DNA from: Paenibacillus sp. LHD-38
GTDB lineage: Bacteria > Bacillota > Bacilli > Paenibacillales > Paenibacillaceae
Assembly: GCF_031157315.1 (NCBI RefSeq)
Contig: NZ_JAVIFU010000001.1
Coordinates: 310,001-374,000 of the forward strand
Length of the DNA stretch: 64,000 bases
Direction: 5' to 3'
The translations under genes were made by a program, and so were the position numbers. Of this stretch, positions 1 through 7,893 are shown one piece after another (position 1 is the first letter of the stretch; each line of letters opens with the position of its first letter). The notes under the pieces are model-generated. The model did not search any database. It saw nothing but the letters and a program-made list of their open reading frames with translations, and was not told where the DNA came from.

Positions 1-457
1 TATGCTGGACGAAGGCCTAAATCGTATCGACCTTCATGGAGAGTATGCAATCAAAAGTATCATCGCCGTCGAGGTACCTCGTTTTGAAGCTGAATACGCC
101 CAGCTTTCTATAGACAGCGAGCTGATGGAGAGTCCATTAAGGTCGAATGGCCGCTCTGTTCTTATTTTGAAAGGGATCAAGGAAGCTATACGATTCGATA
201 ATGTAAGGGTGCCCGTAAAAGGAACCTATACCATTCGTTTGAATGTTGCCAATCCTACAGGCATCGAGCAGCAGCTTCAGCTGGAAATAAATGGCGGTGG
301 CGTTCAAAAGCTGACCGTGCCTGCTGGCGAGCGCGATCAATTTGCAGAAATTGAAGCAAGCGTGAAGCTTAACGGATCTTCCAACACACTGAACATCGGA
401 GATGCAACCGGACAGCTGGAAGTAGATGTTTTGGATATCATCTCCGCAAAGCAATAA
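1..457 (+). CDS. C-terminal part of a CBM6/35-like carbohydrate-binding protein (5' end outside window)
   Basis: The frame is open from the window edge and ends at 457, so the true start lies upstream; the ATG at 2 is probably internal. The visible ~150 residues have a beta-sandwich look typical of CBM6/CBM35 modules: an RFEAEYAQL segment near residue 28, a VRVPVKGTYTIRL strand in the middle, and a closing SNTLNIGD...LEVDVLDI segment. Such modules bind polysaccharides and usually hang on secreted glycosidases. A solute-binding lipoprotein and a YesM/YesN pair follow on the same strand 33 bp later, which fits a sugar-utilisation operon. The domain assignment is by pattern only, and the catalytic part, if any, is not visible. 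Confidence 0.55.
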   Translation, partial: MLDEGLNRIDLHGEYAIKSIIAVEVPRFEAEYAQLSIDSELMESPLRSNGRSVLILKGIKEAIRFDNVRVPVKGTYTIRLNVANPTGIEQQLQLEINGGGVQKLTVPAGERDQFAEIEASVKLNGSSNTLNIGDATGQLEVDVLDIISAKQ

Positions 458-490
458 GGTATGGAATAAAACAAAGGCAACGGAGGCCTC

Positions 491-1798
491 ATGATGCAAA
501 CAAAGAAACGGGGAGCGCAGTGGTTGATCTATATGTTTATTGGTCTCCTAATCGCAGCTTTGACCAGCTGTGCTTCCAAAGAAACGGAAGTTCCGTCCGA
601 GGATGGAGCGGTGGCTTCTACGGTAAGATTGGAATTTTGGACACCGTTCAGTGGCGGCGATAACCAGTTCATGACGGAAATGGTCAATCGTTTCAATAGG
701 GAAAATAAAGCGATCGAGGTCGTACAAGTCAATTCCCGATTGGATGACTATTACTCGAGATTAAAAACCGCCATTATGTCTGGGAATGCACCGGATCTGG
801 CCATTTTGCATCAAACGAGCCTGCCCCAGTTCGTTCAAAACGGCTATATTGAGAAGCTGACGGAGCCGGCAAAGCAAATTGAGCTCGATTGGACGGGCTT
901 CAATAAAAATATTCTCGATTCGATTGTATACGACGGCAACCCGTATGCGGTGCCTTTAGACACGCATGCCTTGGTTATGTATTACAATAAAAGCTTTTTG
1001 CGCCAAGCAGGACTGCTGGACGCCAGCGATAAACCGTTAATCAACATCGGTGCGGAAGGTTTTACTGCCTTCCTTCAGAAGCTGAAAGATTCTTTACCGC
1101 CAAACATAGCGCCGATGGCTCAGCCAAGTACGAGGATTGACTCCGTCTGGCTCTGGTGGAGCCTCTATAATCAGATTAATGGCGGCGGGGCCTTCTATAA
1201 TGAACAAAGCACTGAAGCGATATTCAACAATCCTAAAGCATTAAAAGCTTTAAACTACGTGGATCAATTGTACAAAAAGCAGCTGATTCCCCCGAATATT
1301 AATGATTCATTTAAGCTGTTTTATGACGGCGAAGCTGCAGTGCTCATTACAGGGATGTGGGGAACAGGTGCTTTCGAGAAAGCGCCAGCCTTAGATTTTG
1401 GCGTAATTCCGATGCCAGTATTGTTCGATAAAGCAGCGGTTTGGGGAGACTCGCATACCATGGCGATTCCGACAAAGCATGCTATGACGGATGAAAAAAA
1501 GCGGGCGGCGCTAACTTTTGCAAAATGGTGCGTGGAGCATGGCGCAATGTGGGCGGAGGCCGGTCATGTGCCAAGCATGACGAAGGTTGTTGCAAGCGAA
1601 CCGTTTAACAGCTTGAACTATCGCAGCGCTTATGCCGCAACGGCTAATTATGTTGCTTATTGGCCTCGCCATATTAGGCAATGGTCCATTGTAGAAGTCC
1701 TGATTCAAGAATTCGAAAAAATGAATTATTCTCAGCAAACGCCGGAGCAAACGCTGCAGGCTGCCGTGAAGCGGGTGAACAACGAGCTGAAGAAGTAA
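491..1798 (+). CDS. Extracellular sugar-binding lipoprotein of an ABC transporter type
   Basis: 435 residues. It starts at an ATG behind a GGAGG site. A basic n-region (KKR), a hydrophobic stretch and a lipobox LTSC (Cys27) mark a lipoprotein anchored outside the membrane. The body resembles family 1 solute-binding proteins: LEFWTPFSGGDNQFMTEMV near the start, an APDLAILH segment, YAVPLDTHALVMYYNK, and a MWGTGAFE segment. It probably binds an oligosaccharide. No permease or ATPase follows; instead a histidine kinase begins 11 bp after the stop. The protein could therefore feed a transporter elsewhere or present ligand to the adjacent sensor. Confidence 0.85.
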   Translation: MMQTKKRGAQWLIYMFIGLLIAALTSCASKETEVPSEDGAVASTVRLEFWTPFSGGDNQFMTEMVNRFNRENKAIEVVQVNSRLDDYYSRLKTAIMSGNAPDLAILHQTSLPQFVQNGYIEKLTEPAKQIELDWTGFNKNILDSIVYDGNPYAVPLDTHALVMYYNKSFLRQAGLLDASDKPLINIGAEGFTAFLQKLKDSLPPNIAPMAQPSTRIDSVWLWWSLYNQINGGGAFYNEQSTEAIFNNPKALKALNYVDQLYKKQLIPPNINDSFKLFYDGEAAVLITGMWGTGAFEKAPALDFGVIPMPVLFDKAAVWGDSHTMAIPTKHAMTDEKKRAALTFAKWCVEHGAMWAEAGHVPSMTKVVASEPFNSLNYRSAYAATANYVAYWPRHIRQWSIVEVLIQEFEKMNYSQQTPEQTLQAAVKRVNNELKK

Positions 1799-1808
1799 GG
1801 AGATAACC

Positions 1809-3632
1809 ATGAAGTGGATAAGCAGGACGATTGGGTGGTTCAAAAACCAGGAGCTGGCACGGAAGCTTATTTTAATTAATTTCATACTCGTCGTGCTCCC
1901 ACTCAGTGTCATGGGTTATTTCGCTTTTACCCGTTTTGCCGTCACGCTGGAGCAGAAGGTTGGCGATTATCAGCTGCAAACGCTAAAGCAATTGACGCTT
2001 AACCTCGATACTTATATGGCAGAGCTGGATCGCTTAACGCTTATGCCTTATCAATATGAGCAGATTATTACGTTTTTAGAAAGCAAGAAGTCCCATGGCC
2101 AAGCACTGACGTTAGAGGAAATTAAGCAGCTAAACAGCTTCGTTTCCCAAGTGTTTTTGAACGGTCGAATCGATATTGTCGGCGTATCGCTGTTTGGGGA
2201 AAACGGCGCTTCGTACGTGGTGCTGCCAGAGAGTCAATATGTCACGACATACCGGCTGGATGAAAACGCGCTCTGGCTAAAAAACGAACAAGTAAGCAAC
2301 GGGCAATCGACCTTTATCGCCACGCATACTATTCAGTCTACGAGTGGAACGGATTTTTCTGTTTTTTCGATTGCCAGGGAGCTGCGAAGCTTTGACAGCG
2401 GGAAGAAGCTCGGCTATATCGTCATTGATGTTGACCCTTCGGTCATTCATAAGATATTGTCACAGGTCACGCTTGGAGGCCATGAAGCTCTCTATATAGC
2501 TGACCAAACCGGAGGTATCGTCGTCGGCAAAGATCCATCGCAGCCAATAGAGAAAATAACAAGCTTAATGGACGACAATTTCTCTGAAGGGGTTACCCAT
2601 TCAACTGTAAGCGGCGAGCGACAGCTGGTTTCTTATGTAACGTCATCCATTACCAATTGGACAACGATAGGGATCGTTCCGGTAGATGAGCTGATGAAGG
2701 ATAGCATAATCATACGCAATTCCATTATGCTGTTTGGCATTATTAGCGTAGGCTTAGCCATGCTGATGTCTGTATATCTAGCATTTCGGATAACGAAGCC
2801 GCTGCGTGGCTTAATTAAGCTCATGCGAAAGGTGGAACGGGGAGATCTGCTTGTGTCCTTCCCTGTAAAGCAGTGGGATGAGGTGGGCCATTTGGGAAAA
2901 GCGTTTAATACCATGGTTTCCAAGCTGAGCGAGCTTGGCTACTTGCTTTATGAAACCGAAATTCGGGAAAAGGACGCGCAAATTGCCGCTTTGCAAAGTA
3001 AGATCAATCCTCATTTTCTGTACAACACGCTTGGCTCGATCAGTATGTACGCAGAGGTCGAAGGCAACCAAGAAGTCGTAAAGATGACGAACAATTTAAG
3101 CAGGCTGCTTCGTTACAGCTTAAGCGGGCAAAAGGAACGCGTTAATCTTCGGGATGAGCTTGATCATGTCATGGGTTATATGACGATTCAAAAAATGCGC
3201 TACGAAGACCGGATCGCATTTCATCTAGAGCGAGACGAAGCTTCGCTCACCTGCAAAGTCATTCCGTTAATGATCCAGCCGATCGTCGAGAATGCCATTA
3301 ATCATGGCATCGACCAAGGGATTGGCCAAGGGAAAATCACCCTATCATGCAAATTGGATGAAAATCTGCTGCGAATCGTGATCGAGGATGACGGCATCGG
3401 GATGACAGAGGATCAGCTGGGTGCGATACGCAGGAGATTACAGCATTCGAAGGATCTCGGGGGGAGCTCCGGCAACGGACTGCTTAACGTGCATAGAAGA
3501 ATTGTACTTCAATACGGTGAGCCGTATGGCTTAACGCTTGAGAGCATGCCGTATCAAGGGCTGAAGGTGATGCTGACTTTGCCGGCCATTCAGGAAAAGC
3601 TAGATTACATGGAGGGAAATGCTCATGCCTAG
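1809..3632 (+). CDS. YesM-type sensor histidine kinase
   Basis: 607 residues. A first membrane segment lies near residues 20-42. A long extracytoplasmic region of the dCache type follows to about 290, then a second membrane segment (IIRNSIMLFGIISVGLAM, ~295-325), a HAMP linker and a LytS/YesM-type kinase core. The conserved KINPHFLYNTL motif carries the presumed phospho-acceptor His402. IQPIVENAINHGI (N-box) and DDGIGM plus GNGLLNVHRR (ATP lid) are present. The gene overlaps the response regulator by a few bases and starts 11 bp after the binding-protein gene, so the three are probably co-transcribed. It likely senses extracellular carbohydrate, directly or through the binding protein. Confidence 0.92.
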   Translation: MKWISRTIGWFKNQELARKLILINFILVVLPLSVMGYFAFTRFAVTLEQKVGDYQLQTLKQLTLNLDTYMAELDRLTLMPYQYEQIITFLESKKSHGQALTLEEIKQLNSFVSQVFLNGRIDIVGVSLFGENGASYVVLPESQYVTTYRLDENALWLKNEQVSNGQSTFIATHTIQSTSGTDFSVFSIARELRSFDSGKKLGYIVIDVDPSVIHKILSQVTLGGHEALYIADQTGGIVVGKDPSQPIEKITSLMDDNFSEGVTHSTVSGERQLVSYVTSSITNWTTIGIVPVDELMKDSIIIRNSIMLFGIISVGLAMLMSVYLAFRITKPLRGLIKLMRKVERGDLLVSFPVKQWDEVGHLGKAFNTMVSKLSELGYLLYETEIREKDAQIAALQSKINPHFLYNTLGSISMYAEVEGNQEVVKMTNNLSRLLRYSLSGQKERVNLRDELDHVMGYMTIQKMRYEDRIAFHLERDEASLTCKVIPLMIQPIVENAINHGIDQGIGQGKITLSCKLDENLLRIVIEDDGIGMTEDQLGAIRRRLQHSKDLGGSSGNGLLNVHRRIVLQYGEPYGLTLESMPYQGLKVMLTLPAIQEKLDYMEGNAHA

Positions 3633-5256
3633 AATCGTTATCGTAGATGATGAATCCATATTTCGCAAAGGCTTGCGCAAAATGATTGCGGATCTCGATC
3701 CGGATTGGGAAGTTGTCGGAGAGGCGAGGGACGGCTATGAGGCTGTGCAGTTAGTCGAGGAGCTGAAGCCTGAAGCGGTTCTGACGGATATAAGAATGCC
3801 TCGCATGGACGGTATTCAGCTTCAACAAATGCTGCGCGAAAGATTTCCGAACATTTTATGTGTCGTGGTAAGCGGCTTCGACGATTTTATATATATCCAG
3901 CAATCGATGAGGCAAGGCGCAAAAGATTATATTATGAAGCCTATCGAACGAGAGGAGCTGGCTAAGGTGCTGAAGCTGCTGGGAGAGAACGTTAAGCTTC
4001 AGCAGAGGCAATACATGCCGGTTAGCAAATCCCATCGCGAAGAACATCAGATTCGTCAGCATGTTAGCGAGCATCTCATCACAGGCTTGCTGCGAGGAAG
4101 CGTGAATGAAGCAGATTTGGAGCTGCTTCAATCGATTGGCATTGATTTTAAGGAACCGTTTTTTACATGTATGGTCATTAAGCTCGACAAAAACTCAATC
4201 GGAAGCAAGCGCTATAATCAGGCGGATCCGTCTTTGTTTCAATTATATATCCAACAGCTTGTTCAGGAGGTGCTGAGCAGAAGAACAAACGGCTTTTGCT
4301 TCATCATGTCGGAGACGGAAGTCGTAGCCTTGCTTAATATTCCTAACGGGGAGCAGGCGATGCTTGATGTGAGAGAAATAGGAGAGACCATCCGCAGACA
4401 AATAACCTCGTTGTCCAATATGACGGTTACAATCGGTATCGGATCGGCTGCCGAAGGCTTCAGGTCGATATCGGGCGCTTATCATGAAGCGGAAATCGCC
4501 CTTCTGCACAGGCTTATCGTTGGCGGCGATAAAGTGCTCGCTTATAACGAGATGGCTCGGGATGAGCGCTTCTACAACGAGATAAAATCATTAACTTGGG
4601 AGAAGCTTGAACTGGCGATGAACGAGGGGAAGCTGGGACAGGTGGCTGAGGCTGCGCAGGCGTTGGTCAGCGAGCTTTGCAATAAGGCGCTTACGCCGGA
4701 GACCGTGCATCAGCAGCTTTGCAAGCTGCTTCTTCATTATTATGAAACAGCAGGCAAACTTGGGCTTACAAAACAATGGCTTGGGATCAAGGATATGAAA
4801 GCGGTGCTGTTTCATATTTGTTCTATATCCTCGCGAGAGGAGCTTACGGAGGAGTGTTCGCGTTTGCTTGTCCGGTTATCGGAATGTATCAACGAAAACT
4901 TGGTGCAGCCCGAGCATGATCCGATAGAAAAATCGATTCGGTACATCGAGCAGCACTACGCTAAGGCATTGACACTAAAGGAGGTTGCTGACTCCGTCTA
5001 CTTGAATGCGGCTTATTTCAGCACATTGTTCAAGCAGCGGACAGGGAAATCCTTTGTAGAGAGATTAACCGAAATTCGAATCCAAGAGGCCAAACGGCGA
5101 ATGGCTCAAACTGATAACAAAATTGCGGCCATCGCCGAGCATACCGGCTTCACCAATATTCGGCACTTTAACCGCGTATTTAAAAATGAAACCGGCATGT
5201 CGCCGAAGCTTTACCGCGATCAGGTTCATGGGAATACGGAGGCCGTTCGGCCGTAG
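3625..5256 (+). CDS. YesN-type response regulator with AraC DNA-binding domain
   Basis: The N-terminal receiver domain starts MPRIVIVDDE. Asp55 in LTDIRMP is the phosphorylation site and the switch Lys lies in IMKPIER. A long linker follows, then a C-terminal AraC-type double helix-turn-helix (ALTLKEVADSVYLNAAYFS, then IAEHTGFTNIRHFNRVF). I chose ATG 3625 over ATG 3619 because GGAGGG at 3611-3616 sits 8 nt before it. It overlaps the end of the kinase gene, indicating translational coupling. It presumably activates nearby sugar genes. Its stop is only 8 bp from the end of the convergent ArsR-like gene, with no terminator between them. Confidence 0.92.
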   Translation: MPRIVIVDDESIFRKGLRKMIADLDPDWEVVGEARDGYEAVQLVEELKPEAVLTDIRMPRMDGIQLQQMLRERFPNILCVVVSGFDDFIYIQQSMRQGAKDYIMKPIEREELAKVLKLLGENVKLQQRQYMPVSKSHREEHQIRQHVSEHLITGLLRGSVNEADLELLQSIGIDFKEPFFTCMVIKLDKNSIGSKRYNQADPSLFQLYIQQLVQEVLSRRTNGFCFIMSETEVVALLNIPNGEQAMLDVREIGETIRRQITSLSNMTVTIGIGSAAEGFRSISGAYHEAEIALLHRLIVGGDKVLAYNEMARDERFYNEIKSLTWEKLELAMNEGKLGQVAEAAQALVSELCNKALTPETVHQQLCKLLLHYYETAGKLGLTKQWLGIKDMKAVLFHICSISSREELTEECSRLLVRLSECINENLVQPEHDPIEKSIRYIEQHYAKALTLKEVADSVYLNAAYFSTLFKQRTGKSFVERLTEIRIQEAKRRMAQTDNKIAAIAEHTGFTNIRHFNRVFKNETGMSPKLYRDQVHGNTEAVRP

Positions 5257-5264
5257 CTGTCATG

Positions 5265-6164
5265 TCAGTATGCGATGTAGACTTGGATGTCTTGGTCGTA
5301 ATTTCCGAACTGCTTGCCGAACATGCTTAATCCGCCGCTGTGCGTGGCCGTTTCAGGCGCACATATCCGGAACCGGATATCTTCACTGAACCCAACGCCA
5401 AGATCTTTGACCGTCCGGTCGGACATTCGAATGCCATCGATGTAGGAGCCCTCCGCATCGATGGTAATTTGTTTAAGCAAGCCATGCTGCGTACCGAGAT
5501 CCCACCAGGCTGGAGTATAAACTCCCTTTACTGCGCCGAAATCCCCTGGACAGGTCCAAACCCCGATGCAAACGTCATTCAAGTAGAAGGAAAGGTCTGA
5601 AGGCCAATTTTCGTTGTAGTGCGGGGCTTCCGAGCAAATCTCGAGTGAGACGGAAATGCTTCGTATGCTTTGTTTTCCGACTAAGTAATTAGGTATGCGG
5701 TACTCGATATAGCCGCTTCCGAACCAGAGATGACATGCCTTTACATGCTCGGGATCGGAGAAATAGCGAGGATCGTCGACCATTCCGATGATTTTTGTAT
5801 CCGAAGTCAGGCCGCAGGTCGGCTTTACCTCATAAGAGGAGTACTGTCCGATGGGAATGGAAACCGCATAACGGTTTTGATCCGCTTGCTCTTTCACGCG
5901 AAACTGCAGCGTGGCCGATTCAAGCGTCAAGTGGCATATTTTTTGGCGGCCGCGCGAGCTCGGTACGCTTTCTGTCGTTATAATGGAAGCTTCCTCAAGC
6001 TTTTGTATATGTTTGGTTACGATTGCTGACGAAATCCCAAGCGCTTCTGCCAATTCTTTAATATTCATGGGCTTGATGTTCAACAATTCGATGATTTTAA
6101 TTCGAGTATCCGATGAAAAGCATTCAAGAAACTTTAAATTGCGGCTGGTAACCTCGATGTTCAT
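5265..6164 (-). CDS. ArsR-type winged-helix regulator with a C-terminal ligand-like domain
   Basis: 299 residues. The first ~75 form a winged helix of ArsR type (SSDTRIKIIELLNIKPMNIKELAEALGI, then AIVTKHIQKLEEASII). The remaining ~220 residues form a beta-rich domain with many aromatic residues (SDLSFYLNDVCIGVWTCPGDFG, TPAWWDLGT). This looks like a carbohydrate-binding or jelly-roll fold rather than a metal site. No Cys pair typical of metal-sensing ArsR proteins is seen in the DNA-binding part. Given the sugar genes on both sides, a sugar-responsive regulator is a reasonable inference. A sigma-A-like promoter lies 32 bp upstream of the start. Confidence 0.8.
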   Translation of the reverse strand: MNIEVTSRNLKFLECFSSDTRIKIIELLNIKPMNIKELAEALGISSAIVTKHIQKLEEASIITTESVPSSRGRQKICHLTLESATLQFRVKEQADQNRYAVSIPIGQYSSYEVKPTCGLTSDTKIIGMVDDPRYFSDPEHVKACHLWFGSGYIEYRIPNYLVGKQSIRSISVSLEICSEAPHYNENWPSDLSFYLNDVCIGVWTCPGDFGAVKGVYTPAWWDLGTQHGLLKQITIDAEGSYIDGIRMSDRTVKDLGVGFSEDIRFRICAPETATHSGGLSMFGKQFGNYDQDIQVYIAY

Positions 6165-6195
6165 AAAAAGCGCCTCATTCCGTCCTTTTGCTCCT

Positions 6196-6224
6196 ATTAT
6201 ATAATCTGAAAGTTAATTACACAA
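6196..6224 (-). promoter_or_regulatory. Sigma-A-type promoter of the ArsR-like regulator
   Basis: On the minus strand TTGTGT (6219-6224) and TATAAT (6196-6201) are separated by exactly 17 bp, 32 bp before the ATG at 6164. Confidence 0.65.
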
Positions 6225-6283
6225 CTTTTTAGTTCACTATTCCTGCTTCCTGATACTTGGAATGCTTACCGAAGGAATGCAAT

Positions 6284-6324
6284 AAAAAAAGAGAGAAGCA
6301 AGTTAAAATCTTGCTTCTCTCTTT
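6284..6324 (-). terminator. Rho-independent terminator downstream of the 75-aa gene
   Basis: A perfect 15-bp inverted repeat (6288-6302 with 6310-6324) has a 7-nt loop. The A-run at 6284-6290 gives the U-tract for minus-strand transcription. Confidence 0.8.
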
Positions 6325-6436
6325 ACTTGTGTTTACACCCATCATAATCCATTGTGCAGTGCTGCTGTTAGATAGCCACAATAATTAGTTTCTTATATAT
6401 GACGGCGAAGCCTCGCCGAAGCAGAACAGATTTGTA

Positions 6437-6664
6437 TTAGTAAAGGGAAATAGTCAGGGTATCGCGTTCGAAATAGGAATGCAGAGTCGCTTCACTGCCT
6501 ACAATTTCAACGCTAATCAGCGATTTGATACATGTTTTAAGAGCGTTTTTACCTGTAGTCAGCTTTCGGTTCAGTACGGCGGACAGCTTTTCAATGGCTT
6601 GTTTATTTGTATCGGTCAAATAGACGGGTATCGTTTTATTTTGGAACATCAGCATGGTTTTCAT
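6437..6664 (-). CDS. Small protein of unknown function (75 aa)
   Basis: It starts MKTMLMFQNK at the ATG at 6664, because GGAGGT sits 7 nt upstream on the minus strand; a longer reading from 6721 lacks such a site. The protein has no signal peptide or membrane segment. It is rich in Lys, Thr and Leu (NKQAIEKLSAVLNRKL) and could be a small alpha/beta protein. I do not recognise a family. It is monocistronic, with a strong terminator about 110 bp downstream. Confidence 0.55.
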   Translation of the reverse strand: MKTMLMFQNKTIPVYLTDTNKQAIEKLSAVLNRKLTTGKNALKTCIKSLISVEIVGSEATLHSYFERDTLTISLY

Positions 6665-6810
6665 AGTAAGGACCTCCATCCCGCGAAGGATTTTTTTTAT
6701 TTTCACTAGTGTAACTGACAATTATTAAATAATTCTTAAAATTCGGTGAGTATTTGGTTACAAAGCTGTAACTTTTGACAAAATGTCATCAAATCCTGCC
6801 TTTTTGCTAA

Positions 6811-7722
6811 TCAAATTCGGCGTTCCGGTGCTTCCAGCTGTTTTTTACGGAACTGGGAAGGTGTACATTTCATCATTTTGCGAAATACTTTAACGAAGTA
6901 GCTGATATGATCGAAGCCGACATCGAGCGCTACAGCCGATATTTTAAGTTCGGGCCGCAGCAGAAGCTCGGCTGCCTGTCTAATTCGGTAGGCATTCAAA
7001 TACTCGATTGGCGTTTGCCTTGTCATGGTTTTGAAGAAGCGGCAAAACTGTCCCTCACTCATTGGGATTTGGTCTGCAATCTCAACAATGCGGATGGGAC
7101 GGTGGAAATTTTGCTGCATATAAACAATGGCTTTCTTCAGTCTGTCAATCTTCGTCGTGTCGGCCGTGCTTGTCTCGCTGCGGTTGCAGAAGCAGCCTTC
7201 AGCTGCAATTTCATGGAGCATTAAATAAAAATGTCCTTTCACGGCAGACTCAAGTCCCGGCGACTCGCTTTGACAGATCTTCATAATGCTTTGCAAGTGT
7301 TGAAGCAGGGCGCTTCCCCATGACGTGTTAGGCTGAATATGCCTGGGGAATGTTCGTTTCTTATCTTGAAGCGGCGAGATAAAACGTTCTTGCACAGCAT
7401 CATAGCTCGCGCTTGAAAGCAAATGGGTGTCGAACACAATCGCGCAAAATGAGCAGGCTTGATCGCCAAGGGCATGTCCAGCATGGATATCGCCGCCGTC
7501 TATGAACACAGCCTCACCGGCCCGAACGGGAAAATAATCGGTATCTACCTGGAACAGTACTTCGCCTTCAAGTACATAAAAAAATTCTGCTTCTGCGTGC
7601 CAGTGGCAATCCAGTACGGGTACGCCAGATTCTTCATGCTCAATCCAATAAGCGGCAAGCGGAAACATGTTGTCACCATGCAGACGGTCTTCCTTTAATG
7701 AGTGACGTGTTGTTTGATCCAT
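6811..7722 (-). CDS. AraC-family regulator with N-terminal cupin domain
   Basis: 303 residues. The N-terminal cupin contains DCHWHAEAEFFYVLEGE and AGEAVFIDGGDIHAGH and would bind a sugar. The C-terminal ~100 residues hold two helix-turn-helix motifs (RIVEIADQIPMSEGQFCRFFK and ISAVALDVGFDHISYFVKVFRKM, ending in the usual TPSQFRKK). AGGAGG lies about 11 nt before the ATG. The gene is divergent from the alpha-xylosidase gene across 171 bp. That promoter has a good -10 but no clear -35, as expected if this protein activates it. Confidence 0.9.
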   Translation of the reverse strand: MDQTTRHSLKEDRLHGDNMFPLAAYWIEHEESGVPVLDCHWHAEAEFFYVLEGEVLFQVDTDYFPVRAGEAVFIDGGDIHAGHALGDQACSFCAIVFDTHLLSSASYDAVQERFISPLQDKKRTFPRHIQPNTSWGSALLQHLQSIMKICQSESPGLESAVKGHFYLMLHEIAAEGCFCNRSETSTADTTKIDRLKKAIVYMQQNFHRPIRIVEIADQIPMSEGQFCRFFKTMTRQTPIEYLNAYRIRQAAELLLRPELKISAVALDVGFDHISYFVKVFRKMMKCTPSQFRKKQLEAPERRI

Positions 7723-7836
7723 TTCGAAAGGGCCTCCTGTGCTTGAGACGTGTTAGTTGGAAGGGTAAGAGGCACATCATCAAAATAGTGCTATAGTTGA
7801 GCATTATTCTGTTAGATTTGTCTGATTAATTATCAG

Positions 7837-7842
7837 TATAAT
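7837..7842 (+). promoter_or_regulatory. -10 element before the alpha-xylosidase gene
   Basis: TATAAT lies 52 bp before the start codon. At the usual distance upstream I see no TTGACA-like -35. This suggests an activator-dependent promoter, most simply driven by the divergent AraC-type protein. Confidence 0.4.
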
Positions 7843-7893
7843 GCAATTATGTAGGAATGCAAATAAAACCAAAGAGGAAGGTTGGTTCAGTCC

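Noticed and set aside
6391-6412. CTTATATATGACGGCGAAGC, similar to part of the dispersed repeat (CTTATATATCACCGCGAAAC)
   Set aside because: Only about 20 bases match, there is no adjacent terminator on the left and no right-half hairpin follows; chance similarity cannot be excluded.
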